Positions 54,775-63,130 of a stretch of 64,000 nt of DNA are shown piece after piece (the stretch's first letter is position 1; the number at the start of each line of letters is the position of its first letter). Position numbers and translations under genes: made by a program. The notes beneath the pieces were generated by a model. The model had not been told where the DNA came from and made no database searches. It saw only the letters and a list, made by a program, of their open reading frames with translations. This DNA is from CAWJLE01 sp963843645 (lineage in GTDB: Bacteria; Chloroflexota; Anaerolineae; DAOTYC01), in assembly GCA_963843645.1 (NCBI GenBank), contig CAWJLE010000003.1, forward strand, positions 1,612,001 through 1,676,000, given 5' to 3'.

Positions 54775-55940
54775 GCGGGACATCAAGCGACATTGTGACT
54801 TATCGACCCCTTAGACTCCTTCCTGCTCTCGGAACAAGTCGTGACTGCTCGGTGTGGGAAATGTGCCATGCGCTCCCACGCCGAGCCAACGAGAGCATCG
54901 ACGCAACAACGATGGTGAGGCAGGCTACCCTTTCGCCCTCCTTATGCCCGGCCGAATGACGCGGACCGGGCGACCTCTCTCGATCCAGTCCTGCAGAATG
55001 GCCTGGCGGTGGGCTTAGGCGACAGATTGTCGTCGATCTCTGGCCGCGCCTCCTCTTCTGTCTCCGCCCGCATGGTGTGGATCGAGGTCCCGTGGACCTG
55101 GACCACGTCGCAGGTCACGTCCACCTGCAGATCGTCAGCGGCGTACTTCTCCGCATGGCCGTACATGTTGACCGGGACCGCGCCCTCGAAGTCGACTCCG
55201 CCACGATGCCGTGCTGGCCGGACAACCGCAGGCCCTGTACTCGCCTTCACAACTACAGCAACTGCGGCTGCGCAGTGGACGTGGCCGGTTCGACCAACTC
55301 CTCGACGACCTCGCCCGTCTCCCGCTGGTGGGTCAGTTTTTAAAAATGGAGTCTACAAGTGTCAGATAGGGATTGCGCCAGGAAATCAAAACAATGAGTC
55401 AGAATCGTGAGCGACATAGAAAGTCAAGAGGGAGGAAACACAAATGCTGCCTCTGGGTAAGCCTCCAAAGCCTCACTCAGAGAAAAGGCGCCGTAGTACT
55501 TCTTCATCACCGCGTTCATCGCGCATGGTCTACCGCCAGAGCGGCTTCGCAGGACACACCGGAAGAGTGACGAAACGCATCGGCAACGGTGGCCATGACA
55601 TGTCGAGACTGCCTGTGGACAACATGCATAATCTTAATAATCGATTTTCAGAGGAACGTTTGCCCATCGAATGAAGAAATGTCCTGAAGAGCCGGGTCTC
55701 TACTGGCTCGGCGGTTTGCTTCAGGTTTCGAGACGCCCCAGGTTGCGCCATGAAGAAAGGAGCCAGCGTAGCGTACATAGTCTCTCGAAAACGAGAGGAT
55801 GTGCGCCTTGCTGGCTCATGTGTGGAACAGCACCTGCCCCGGATTGGAAATTCACCAAGGCGAATCTCGATGCCTCCAATCCGGTGTCGGTGCCGTCCGT
55901 ACTTCACTTCTCAGCTCCTTGGAGCTGATCCCATATTCCG
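54775..55940. other. 1.17-kb region without a supported gene; likely gene remnants
   Basis: On the minus strand 54942-55250 is open and contains a protein-like stretch ('GGVDFEGAVPVNMYGHAEKY', 'LQVDVTCDVVQVHGTS'), with a possible N-terminal part in another frame upstream ('LTHQRETGEVVEELVEPATS'). This suggests a decayed or indel-broken small gene. Two tiny overlapping frames at 55424-55596 are listed separately. Plus-strand frames look like shadows. Confidence 0.3.
55424..55596 (-). CDS. Two possible tiny coupled ORFs (26 and 31 codons)
   Basis: The first frame runs 55596-55516 (MATVADAFRHSSGVSCEAAL...) and its TGA overlaps the ATG of the second, 55519-55424 ('MNAVMKKYYGAFSLSEALEA', ending 'FVFPPS'). 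The second looks like the N-terminal helix of a small regulatory or antitoxin-like protein. There is no strong ribosome site and no family match, so this may be a relic of one gene split by an indel. Confidence 0.3.
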
Positions 55941-56294
55941 TTACGAGGGCGGGTCTTCGTCCGCGTTGTCTGCGCGGGCATTGAGCGGGATGACCTGCTC
56001 GGCGACGATCTCGAAGATGTTGTGCCAATTGCCCTTCTCGTCTTGCCAGCGTCGCGCCTGCAAACGACCGGAGATGAACACCCAGCTTCCTTTGCTCAGC
56101 GTGTCGCGACACGTCTCCGCCACCCGGCCCCAGGCGATGATCGGAAACCAGTCGGTTCCCTCGCTGCCAGTGCCCGGCGTGCGGTCCACGGCCAGCGTGA
56201 AGCTGGCGCGGAGCTTGCCCTTGTCGCCCTCAGTGACCTGCGGATTCTTGCCCAGGTTGCCGATCAACACCACGTGACTGTACCCGATGGCCAT
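55941..56294 (-). CDS. Single-stranded DNA-binding protein, second copy
   Basis: The protein has 117 residues with the SSB pattern 'YSHVVLIGNLGKNPQVTEG', 'FTLAVDRTPGTGSEGTDWFP', 'AWGRVAETCRDTLSKGSWVFISGRL' and 'FEIVAEQVIPLN'. The tail is short and acidic ('NADEDPPS'). It is divergent from the SSB at 45907, so the element carries two types. The ATG at 56294 has AAAGGAG upstream. It is the last gene of the 61.3-55.9 kb operon, overlapping the previous frame by 65 bp. Confidence 0.88.
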   Translation of the reverse strand: MAIGYSHVVLIGNLGKNPQVTEGDKGKLRASFTLAVDRTPGTGSEGTDWFPIIAWGRVAETCRDTLSKGSWVFISGRLQARRWQDEKGNWHNIFEIVAEQVIPLNARADNADEDPPS

Positions 56295-56466
56295 CTTTCG
56301 TCTCCTTTCTGGTCTGTACGTACCGCTCCAACTCTTCGCCAAGTCCATCGACTGCCGCTAGGGCATAGCTCGCCGATTCGAGCAGGCCCGTTTCCAGCAG
56401 GTCCTGGATGGCGAACTCGACCGTTCTCAGGCGCTCACCGACGTCAGCTAGGGTCACCGCGGTCAT
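56230..56466 (-). CDS. Small helical protein of unknown function
   Basis: The protein has 78 residues and is mostly helical ('LADVGERLRTVEFAIQDLL'), with an Arg/Gln-rich end. Its ATG overlaps the TGA of the SymE-like gene (ATGA, 56463-56466) and its 3' end runs 65 bp into the SSB gene. The ATGA coupling supports expression, while the long overlap leaves doubt about the true end. Confidence 0.5.
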   Translation of the reverse strand: MTAVTLADVGERLRTVEFAIQDLLETGLLESASYALAAVDGLGEELERYVQTRKETKDGHRVQSRGVDRQPGQESAGH

Positions 56467-56678
56467 GGCGTAGCACCTTCCGTCTCGTCGGCTTGTGCCA
56501 CGATGGTCAGCTTGCCTTGTTCGACGAGCACGAACACCTTCCGACCGGCGTTGAATCCTGCCAATCGCAGCCACTTGCCCTGCAAGCGAATCAGGGGCAC
56601 GCTGTGCTGCGGCCCGCGGTGCCGGATGGCAAAGCCGTCGCCTCGTTCGTGGATCGTCAACGTCCTCGTTTCGTTCAT
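56463..56678 (-). CDS. SymE-like (type I toxin family) protein
   Basis: The protein has 71 residues. The core 'VPLIRLQGKWLRLAGFNAG' and 'KVFVLVEQGKLTIVAQ' matches the SymE_toxin domain, an AbrB-like swapped-hairpin fold. E. coli SymE is an SOS-induced protein repressed by an antisense RNA and now considered nucleoid-associated or toxic. Here it is an operon member, with AGAAAGGAG upstream of the ATG and a 17-bp gap to the helicase gene. Many SymE-like proteins on elements may simply be DNA-binding regulators. Confidence 0.7.
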   Translation of the reverse strand: MNETRTLTIHERGDGFAIRHRGPQHSVPLIRLQGKWLRLAGFNAGRKVFVLVEQGKLTIVAQADETEGATP

Positions 56679-56695
56679 CCCCTCTCCTTTCTGGT

Positions 56696-58644
56696 TTACC
56701 CAAATAGCGGCAGTTGCAGCGTGGCAGTGAGTGGTCTGATCTCCGACCAGTCGTCGTTGCGGTCGTTCGTCCGGTCGTCCGTGTCCGCGGTGATCCACAC
56801 GTTCTGCTGCTGCCGTACCAGAAGCACGCCCAGGTCGTCGACGGCCGCGCCGGCGATGGCTTGCCGGGCCAGCTCGGCCAGGAAGTCGCCGCCCGAGGTG
56901 CTTTCCTCGACCAGGGCGCCGGCCACTTCGTTGCCGGTCAGAATCTTGTCGGCTTTGGTCTTGTCGGCCATCAGACTGAGCGCGCGATGCTCCATCGTCT
57001 GGCGGTAGTAGGGGAAGAGGACCCGGCAGTCCTGCGCTTGCCCCAATCGCCAGGCGCGGCCCTTGCCCTGCGTCAGTTGCGTCAGCGCGTAGGGGATCTG
57101 ATATAACACCAGCGTCGGAAAAGCGCACAGGTCCAGTCCAGTCTCCACCTTGGCCGGATGAGTGATGAGCACCTGGGTCCCCTGCGTGACCTGTCTCTTG
57201 AGCCAGGCTTCGCGGCGGTCGGTGGCCACCGTGTCGGGGAGGATGGCGGCGCGGAAGCCGGCCTGGGCGCACAGCCAGTGCAGCCGTTGGGGCAAGCCGC
57301 GCTCGTGGATGTGCTGCAGGTAGATGCCCACCCCGCGGCCCTGGCGCACGTCGTCACGGATGGTGTCCAGGAGCCACTGCTCCTTGGGCCACAGGTCCGG
57401 CGAGCGCAGGTCCCCCAGCGCGGTCGTCGAGGCGATCAACTCGCGCTCCACTTCGCCGGTATCCTCGTCGAGGATGGGCTGCCCGGACTCATCGCGGTGC
57501 ACTTCCCACACGGACTCGGCGTTCCACGGGGCGTTGGGCCAGGCCAGGGTCGACTGCAGCCAGGCGCCCACGATGCGGGGATGTCCGCGGGCGGCGGCCA
57601 GGCAGTCGGCGTCGAACTGCTGGTAGACGTCCGCCATCTCCGCCGGCATGTCCAGCGGGGTGCACTCCTCGCGATAGTTGGGCAACGCGGCGCCCAGGTC
57701 GTCCAGGTTCAGGAAGACGTGCGTCGGCAAGAGCAGAGGAGCGAGGGCCGGGCTGATGGCCGGGAGCTCCTTCACGGTGGTTCGCCGCCGACGCTTGCCG
57801 GTGAAGTGGCCGTAGCCGTCGTCCTCGTCCTCTTCCTTGGTCCTTCGCTCCAGCTTGCCGTACAGGGCGGTGAAGTCCTGCCGCTCGGTCCAGGCGAACT
57901 GCCGCCGCAGCGCCGGGTTCAGCGTGTGCAGCCGGGTGAAGAGCGACGAAGCTCTGCCATTGAACGTGGACGCTGTCGCTTCGACCACCCCTTGCCGCAC
58001 CGCTCGGACCAACGCGCGATAGGCGTAGACCTGATCCGTCGCTTCGCCGTTGAAGCGGTGAGCCTCGTCGACGATGGCCAGATCGAAGAAGCCGCGGTAC
58101 TGCCGGCAGATGAACTCGGCCAGCGGGTAGCGAACCGGCGGGGGATTCCGCAGGCCACCGAAGGGCGCTTCCTCGCGGGGCGGGAAGTAGGGCTGGTTGT
58201 CCTTGAGGCGCACGGCTTGCCACAGCGGCTCTTGGCAGGCGTGGCAGCGTCGCTTGCGCTCCTGGAACCAGTCCGAGCCGCTGACCGGATAGGTGGGCTG
58301 GCCGTCCTCGTCTTCTTCTTTGCAGAACTCGCCGCAGTGCGGGCACGCGAACAGCTTGCGGCCACGTATGAAACGCCAGGTCCAGGCGCCAGCCAGCCGC
58401 TGCCCAGCTTGGCCATGCTCTTGGGGAGGATCAGCACGCACAGGATGCGGCGGTCCAGGTGCACGGCCTGCTTCACGAACGCAGTGACGTCCGCGGGATG
58501 CCGGGCGATCTCGACGAAACTGAGGGGCACGGTCTGGTGGACCTCGCGGCGCCACTTCTCGGGCAGGTGCTCCTCGGTCATGACCACCACGGCGTAGGGT
58601 TTCGTCTCGACGCGATACGTCTGTCGCCAACCTTCACCACTCAT
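56696..58644 (-). CDS. Helicase C-terminal polypeptide (SF2 motifs Ia-VI without motif I), one frameshift
   Basis: The corrected product is about 649 residues; one G is missing near 58396 ('GSGWL' to 'GAWTWRF'). It begins directly at motif Ia ('VVVMTEEHLPEKWRREV') and carries a four-Cys zinc site ('CPHCGEFC', 'CHACQEP'), motif II 'LAIVDEAHR', motif III-like 'EATASTFNGRA', and a C-terminal RecA domain with 'VLITHPAKVETGLDL' and motif VI 'QGKGRAWRLGQ'. Walker A is absent here and instead ends the methyltransferase ORF at 59449-60807. The ATG at 58644 has GAGGAGGTG 4 nt upstream; a GTG inside that site is rejected. Likely acts with the methyltransferase polypeptide. Confidence 0.8.
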
Positions 58645-58654
58645 GTTCACCTCC

Positions 58655-58897
58655 TCAATCGGGTAACGAGCCCCACTCGCTGAAGTCGGGACAGGTGACG
58701 TTGTAGGCGTAGCCGAAGTGGGCCTCGGTGTAGAGGTTCACGATCAGCTCACCGTCTGGCAGTTGTCCCACCGTGACGCGGACGATGTCGCTTTCCTTCA
58801 GGTCGGGCGGGAACTGCACCAGCAGCGCGCCGTAGCCTTCGGCGTACACCACGTGATAGATGGTCACTTCAACCGCTTGATCTCCATTGTTCGTCAT
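58655..58897 (-). CDS. Small hypothetical protein between the helicase parts
   Basis: The protein has 80 residues, acidic and beta-rich ('VEVTIYHVVYAEGYGALLVQ', 'LPDGELIVNLYTEAHFGYAY'). AGAAGGAGG lies before the ATG at 58897. It overlaps the end of the previous gene by 29 bp and is 10 bp from the helicase start. No known family. Confidence 0.65.
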   Translation of the reverse strand: MTNNGDQAVEVTIYHVVYAEGYGALLVQFPPDLKESDIVRVTVGQLPDGELIVNLYTEAHFGYAYNVTCPDFSEWGSLPD

Positions 58898-59063
58898 GAG
58901 CCTTCCTCCTTCTAGCCAATTGGATGGCTTGCTTCTTGTTTCGGGCCGATACGATGGTGCGGTAGACGGCGTCCGGCGAAATGCAGTCCAGCTCTGTACT
59001 GGCTTGCCAGAAGCGTCGACCGCTCGGCCAGCTCCAGACGTGGGCCACGTGGTAGGTCCTCAT
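58869..59063 (-). CDS. Small basic hypothetical protein between the helicase parts
   Basis: The protein has 64 residues ('MRTYHVAHVWSWPSGRRFWQ', ending in a Lys/Arg-rich helix). The ATG overlaps the TGA of the zinc-ribbon gene (ATGA at 59060-59063), so translation is coupled. The basic helix suggests nucleic-acid contact, but no family is recognised. Confidence 0.65.
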   Translation of the reverse strand: MRTYHVAHVWSWPSGRRFWQASTELDCISPDAVYRTIVSARNKKQAIQLARRRKAHDEQWRSSG

Positions 59064-59452
59064 AGCAGGCCTCGCCGCCTCAGGATCAGGATCGGGTCCT
59101 CGTCGCTCCAATCGAGCTCGGACTGCGCCGCGTCCAGCGTGCTCCCACCGCCAGGTTTACCTGTGCCGTGGCACTGCGTGCAGGGCTCGGCGGTGTAGCC
59201 GTCCTTACAGGCCGTGCAAGGACGCTTGGGACCCCAGTCGTAGTAAGAGCGCTGGCCGTGGTCCGCGAAGCAGTGGTTCGGACATGGCTCCAGGCCGCTG
59301 CCGCGGCAGTGCGGACACATCGTCCCGAACTCGCAGCTGGGGCAGCCCCGGCCGGCCAGGAACTTCCGCGCCTCGGCGGGGGTCATGTCGCCGTTGCGCA
59401 CACCGTACGCATCCCAGGGTTCACCGCAGATCGCACACAGAATGTCACTCAT
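59060..59452 (-). CDS. DnaJ-type cysteine-rich zinc-binding protein
   Basis: The protein has 130 residues with many paired cysteines: 'CAICGEPW', 'CPSCEFG', 'CPHCRGSG', 'CTACKDGY', 'CTQCHGTG'. The CxxCxGxG pattern is that of the DnaJ zinc finger, without a J domain. The ATG overlaps the stop of the methyltransferase gene (ATGA at 59449-59452) and has AGAAGGAGG upstream. Its placement exactly where the helicase polypeptide is interrupted suggests it could bridge or scaffold the two parts. Confidence 0.75.
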   Translation of the reverse strand: MSDILCAICGEPWDAYGVRNGDMTPAEARKFLAGRGCPSCEFGTMCPHCRGSGLEPCPNHCFADHGQRSYYDWGPKRPCTACKDGYTAEPCTQCHGTGKPGGGSTLDAAQSELDWSDEDPILILRRRGLL

Positions 59453-60807
59453 GTCGTCCTCCTTCTTCGCAGATAGTCCACCTGCAACAGCCGCGCGATG
59501 CCCAGGCTGGTCGCCGTTTTGCCGGTGCCGGTGCCCATCACGAGGGTCACCGAACCGTAGCGCTGGATTGCCTTGCAGCCGGCCACGGCGGCCTGCTTCT
59601 GGACCGGCAGCAGGCCCGCTTCCCGGCGTCCGGCCAGGCGTTTGTGCAGCAGCAGCGCGGCGAGCGTGTGCTCTTCGTCGTCGCTGAGGTGCAGGTCGTG
59701 CAGGGGAGGGTAGGCGTCGATGACGGCTCGTGACAGCTCGTGTTGCCAGCGGTCGACGAAGGCCGTCAGAATGTTGGGGTCGTCCAGGCAGCGCGCTTCG
59801 CCGGTGGTCAGGTCGAGAACCTGGATCGTGGTGCGGAATTCTTCCACGGTCCGGGTGATGCCCTCGTCCTTCTCTTCCGGCGTGGTCACATCGACCTGCA
59901 CCTTGCGGGTGTGGCCCTTGATGAGCAGGTGCTCGTCAGGACGTGAGAGTTCGACGTTGTCGAGGAGGCCGGCAGCCAGAAAGAGCGCCAGGTGGCCCAG
60001 CCGCAGTGGCAGGAGTGGGCGCTCGCGGTTCGCCGCGGGTGGCGCCTGGCGTTCCAGCCACCACCGGCTCGTCCACACCCCCTGCGACAGGGCTTCCGCC
60101 TGGATGTCCGCCGCCGAGACGTGCTTGGAGCGGAAACGCCATTCAGCGTTCTCGGCTCGAACCGGGATGGAGTAGGGTGGGCGATCCGGCTGGGGCGGCA
60201 GCTCTGACGACGGTTTACGCGCGGCCTGCAAGAGGCGCAAGCACGTCGCATCGTCTTGCTTGGCCGACACTCGTTTCAGCCCAAGGACCACGACCTGTTG
60301 GTACGATTCGTACTCCTCGCCGGGAAAGCGGTAGATCGCGAGATCCTCGAACCAGGTGGACAACCGGCGGGCGATGTGCTCGCTCAGGTGCACCTGGCGA
60401 ACGATGTAGACCAGCATGCCTCCCGGTCGCAGCCAGTCCTGCGTCTCGCGCAAGAAGGTCAGCTCCAGGCGTCCGCCAGCCTTGGTGTCCGTCGTGTAGG
60501 GCGGGTTGAGCCACAAGAGCTCGGCGCCTGCCTCGCCGCTGCTGACCAGGGCCTGCTCGTACGAGCCGCCCAGAACGTGATCCAAGACCGCGCTCGCCGC
60601 CTGGCTGCGCTCGACGTCCAGCTCGATGCCGAATGTCACACCTTGCCCCAACAACGAGCGCAGTTGCGCCAGGGCCTCGCCCTTTCCGGCGCAGGGGTCG
60701 AGCAGGTGGCACGGCCCCCGCGGAAATAAGAAAGCCGCGACTCGTTCGACGACGAGCGGCGGCGTGGGGACGTACCCCATGTTGGCCAGGTTCAGTACCC
60801 GTGACAT
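59449..60807 (-). CDS. N6-adenine-type DNA methyltransferase with helicase motif I (Walker A) at its C-terminus
   Basis: The protein has 452 residues. SAM motif I is 'LLDPCAGKGEAL' (about 35-46) and the catalytic motif IV is N101-P-P-Y104. After a middle region ('YQQVVVLGLKR'; beta/alpha with target-recognition-like composition) the last 80 residues read as the start of an SF2 helicase: 'LVMGTGTGKTATSLGIARLL' near 422-441, then only 11 more residues before TGA. The continuation (motif Ia onward) is the separate gene at 56696-58644. The end is not a random break, since its TGA forms an ATGA overlap with the next gene. The ATG at 60807 has AAAGGAG upstream. Confidence 0.82.
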   Translation of the reverse strand: MSRVLNLANMGYVPTPPLVVERVAAFLFPRGPCHLLDPCAGKGEALAQLRSLLGQGVTFGIELDVERSQAASAVLDHVLGGSYEQALVSSGEAGAELLWLNPPYTTDTKAGGRLELTFLRETQDWLRPGGMLVYIVRQVHLSEHIARRLSTWFEDLAIYRFPGEEYESYQQVVVLGLKRVSAKQDDATCLRLLQAARKPSSELPPQPDRPPYSIPVRAENAEWRFRSKHVSAADIQAEALSQGVWTSRWWLERQAPPAANRERPLLPLRLGHLALFLAAGLLDNVELSRPDEHLLIKGHTRKVQVDVTTPEEKDEGITRTVEEFRTTIQVLDLTTGEARCLDDPNILTAFVDRWQHELSRAVIDAYPPLHDLHLSDDEEHTLAALLLHKRLAGRREAGLLPVQKQAAVAGCKAIQRYGSVTLVMGTGTGKTATSLGIARLLQVDYLRRRRTT

Positions 60808-60836
60808 GGTGCTATTCTCCTTTCGTGGCTAACGTC

Positions 60837-61292
60837 TCATTTCAACTCTCCGTCCTCGATGCCCCAGCGCAGGATGTTTCTCCACGCGTCGATCTGCGGA
60901 TCGATGGCCCAGGCGTGGCAGCCGTAGGCGGCGATCGAGGTGATGGCGCCACGGCGCAGGCCCTCTGTCCACAAGTACGTCGCCCAGGCTGAGCGCGCTG
61001 GCAACGCCACGACTCGATTCCAGAGGGCGAAGAACCGCGCGGGGTCCCCCTCGCCTTGACTGGCCAACAGATAGCCGATCTGGCCCGGTGCAACCTGCAC
61101 GGTGGCCGGTTCGGCGACCATGACCAGGTGGGTCTGGTTGATCCCGGCGAGTCTCACTGCGGCGCGGGCGTAGCGCACGGCATATTCGCCCTCGGGGTTG
61201 GACTCATCGCTGTAGGCACAGCGATTCTGGCGACGCAGGACGGTTCCTCCGGCCAGTTCGATCGTGTGTCCGGCGGTCAGGTGCCCCCACAA
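60837..61292 (-). CDS. Hypothetical protein, first gene of the methyltransferase-helicase operon
   Basis: About 151 residues from a presumed TTG (61290-61292), the only available start. Motif-free; contains 'RYARAAVRLAGINQTHLVMV' and 'ALPARSAWATYLWTEGLRRG'. It ends 29 bp before the methyltransferase ATG. The lack of a good start next to the truncated gene at 61298 suggests its 5' end may be affected by the element boundary. Confidence 0.5.
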   Translation of the reverse strand: MWGHLTAGHTIELAGGTVLRRQNRCAYSDESNPEGEYAVRYARAAVRLAGINQTHLVMVAEPATVQVAPGQIGYLLASQGEGDPARFFALWNRVVALPARSAWATYLWTEGLRRGAITSIAAYGCHAWAIDPQIDAWRNILRWGIEDGELK

Positions 61293-61297
61293 GGAAC

Positions 61298-61621
61298 GTG
61301 AGCCGGGATGAGATCGAAAAGACAGGACTGCGAATTCTCAACCTGTTCCGGGCGCTGACGGCGCGTCAGATGAACGAAAAGGACCTGCGTAACAAGCACG
61401 ACCTCATGCCGGACTGGATCTTCGACTACCCGGAAGACAAGCAGCCCTTCACCCCGGGTCACGACAAGATGGACCGGGCCGACATGGAGATGGGGAAGGA
61501 CCTTTTGTACGAGGAGCTGGGCTGGGACAAGGCAACCGGCGTTCCGACCCGGCAGACTCTGACGGACCTGGGTCTGGCGGACGTGGCAGACCAGCTGCAG
61601 AAGTTGGGGCTGCTCGCGTGA
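61298..61621 (+). pseudogene. C-terminal remnant of aldehyde ferredoxin oxidoreductase (AOR family)
   Basis: The 107 codons match the extreme C-terminus of tungsten/molybdopterin AOR-family enzymes, normally about 600 residues: 'GLRILNLFRALTARQMNEKD' and 'GWDKATGVPTRQTL' followed by 'LGLADVADQL'. The pterin- and cluster-binding regions are missing and the reading frame simply loses homology upstream of about 61298, where the element operon begins on the other strand. The remainder of the gene was lost or lies elsewhere, so this is a truncated relic marking a rearrangement. Confidence 0.7.
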
Positions 61622-61681
61622 GGCTGACCACCCAGCGAGGTCCGTGCAGTTGACTCAGTCGTAGATAGGCGTAACCACGCA

Positions 61682-61722
61682 AGGCAGGTCGCAGGGACCT
61701 CACACGCGTCCCTGCCCTGCCT
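61682..61722 (+). terminator. Two-part hairpin between the AOR remnant and the next gene
   Basis: AGGCAG (61682-61687)/CTGCCT (61717-61722) and CAGGGAC (61692-61698)/GTCCCTG (61708-61714) form one stem with an internal bulge. There is no T-tract. Confidence 0.55.
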
Positions 61723-61744
61723 CGTGTCGATTATTCGAGGTGAG

Positions 61745-62587
61745 ATGATGCGCGACACGAAGGATTCACAAGAAACAGTCGATAACAGCATGACGGCCGA
61801 GATGCTGACCAAGATAGCGGACAAAGTGCGAGAAGACTCGGGCGGACTCGGGCGGCCCACCGCCGTGGCGTCTCTGGGAACGCTCATCCCGGAGCTGACC
61901 CTGGATCTGGTGGCAACGGGCGTCGCCACGATGGCCGCGGACGAGAGATGGAAGGACGTTCGATCGTTGACCCTCCCCTCCGGAGCCGTCTACTTCTATT
62001 CCGACGAGCACATCGCACCGGCCGAAGCCCTCGGAAGGGCCCGGCGCGATGAACTCCAGTTCCGGATCGCAGAGAGAGTCAGGGAGACCTCGGAAAACCT
62101 CGCGGAGCTAACCGGCGCCGACACTCTGAGCGGTCTAGGGTCGGACGTGGAAGCCGCCGAGATCGAGGCCGCCGTCGGCGCCATGGCACAGGACGACCGG
62201 TACCAGGACATCAAGTCGGTGACGGCCTCCACGGGCGCCACCTACCTGTACTCCGAGAAGCATATCACCCGGAGCTACGCTCAGATCCTGGCCCGGGCCG
62301 CGGCAAACGACCCATGCGCCACGATAGCCGCCACGGTGCGGGACGAATCGCGAATCTATCCCCGGCCAACCCAGACCCGTCTCTTCCGGGAGCCGGTCTT
62401 CAACATCAGTCCCGAGGAGCTCGACGTCCACATCGCCCGCACACTCGCCCGACCCGAGTACGCCGACGTCAAAAAGATCGTCGCGTCGACAGGGGCGGTA
62501 TACCTGTTCTCCGATTTGCACCTGGACGCGGATCAGGCTCTGGCGCTCGTCGAGTGGAACGAAGTAGGCCAGTTCAAGAATCCGTAG
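61745..62587 (+). CDS. Three-repeat protein of unknown family
   Basis: The protein has 280 residues. Three repeats of about 85 residues each end with the same strand pair: 'SGAVYFYSDEHI', 'TGATYLYSEKHI' and 'TGAVYLFSDLHL', each preceded by 'ADERWKDVRSLTL', 'QDDRYQDIKSVTA' or 'RPEYADVKKIVA'. No signal peptide. The ATG at 61745 has GAGGTGAG upstream; an earlier GTG at 61724 is possible. It lies downstream of the AOR remnant on the same strand and may once have been co-transcribed with it. I do not recognise the family. Confidence 0.7.
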   Translation: MMRDTKDSQETVDNSMTAEMLTKIADKVREDSGGLGRPTAVASLGTLIPELTLDLVATGVATMAADERWKDVRSLTLPSGAVYFYSDEHIAPAEALGRARRDELQFRIAERVRETSENLAELTGADTLSGLGSDVEAAEIEAAVGAMAQDDRYQDIKSVTASTGATYLYSEKHITRSYAQILARAAANDPCATIAATVRDESRIYPRPTQTRLFREPVFNISPEELDVHIARTLARPEYADVKKIVASTGAVYLFSDLHLDADQALALVEWNEVGQFKNP

Positions 62588-62614
62588 AAGCGAGCGCCGC
62601 TTTGCGTCTGGTGC

Positions 62615-63046
62615 TCAACCATGACGCTTGCAGACGTCGTCCATGCCGCCGGTGCGGATGAATTCCAGGAACGCAGCCAGATCGGGGAAGATCTGCGTGG
62701 ACAGGAAGCGAATCACCCAGTTGGCCGACAGCGGCGAGATAGTCCAGATGGGCTTGCCGGCCTGGTACGCCTGCCAGATCTCGATGGCGGTGCCCATGCT
62801 GGCCTCCGGCACGTAAGCGATGAGGCCGTCCGCCGCTGCCGCGGCAGCAGCCTCTTCCAGCAGCGTCCGCCGGCCCATCTCCTCCTCGTAGGTTACGCTG
62901 TTCGGATGCAGCTCAAACGGACAGAACAGCTCAGCCTCGGGGTAGCGGGCGTGCATCGCGGCGCGAATCGCTTCGCGATAGTCCTGGCTGTGGATACCGC
63001 GATCGGCCCTTGATCCCTGCATGATGCCGGCCAAGAAGATTCTCAA
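62615..63046 (-). CDS. Nucleoside 2-deoxyribosyltransferase-like protein
   Basis: The protein has 143 residues: 'RIFLAGIMQGSR' at the N-terminus, 'CPFELHPNSVTY', and 'LIAYVPEASMGTAIEIWQAY' with the Ser-Met-Gly-Thr-x-x-E core of this family, then 'GKPIWTISPLSANWVIRFLS'. Family members transfer or cleave the glycosidic bond of deoxynucleosides; many stand-alone small members are uncharacterised. The start is TTG (63044-63046) with GGGAGG 6 nt upstream. It converges on the three-repeat gene with 27 bp between stops. Confidence 0.78.
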   Translation of the reverse strand: MRIFLAGIMQGSRADRGIHSQDYREAIRAAMHARYPEAELFCPFELHPNSVTYEEEMGRRTLLEEAAAAAAADGLIAYVPEASMGTAIEIWQAYQAGKPIWTISPLSANWVIRFLSTQIFPDLAAFLEFIRTGGMDDVCKRHG

Positions 63047-63130
63047 AGCAGTCCTCCCACGTAAGTATTTGGGGGCAGGCTGAAGCCACGACTGTTATTG
63101 AAATGGCCGTCGATCGGGGGCGACCAAGGT

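Larger units (their letters stand above)
24580..61297. mobile_element. Putative integrative element at tRNA-Gln (right end uncertain)
   Basis: Support: a tyrosine recombinase directly 3' of a complete tRNA gene; plasmid- and conjugation-type genes (replication-relaxation protein, DUF2958, two SSBs, Rep with iteron-like repeats, ExeA-like ATPase, VirD4/TraD-like ATPase, methyltransferase-helicase operon); a cargo array; and a 5'-truncated host-type gene starting at 61298. I did not find a distal copy of the tRNA 3' end, and no relaxase is recognised, so the right edge and self-transmissibility are inferred. It could also be several elements or a degraded one. Confidence 0.6.

Noticed and set aside
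61255..61297. Possible attR resembling the tRNA-Gln 3' end (GTTCGA ... CCCCCA)
   Set aside because: The two short matches are spaced differently from the tRNA and are no longer than expected by chance.
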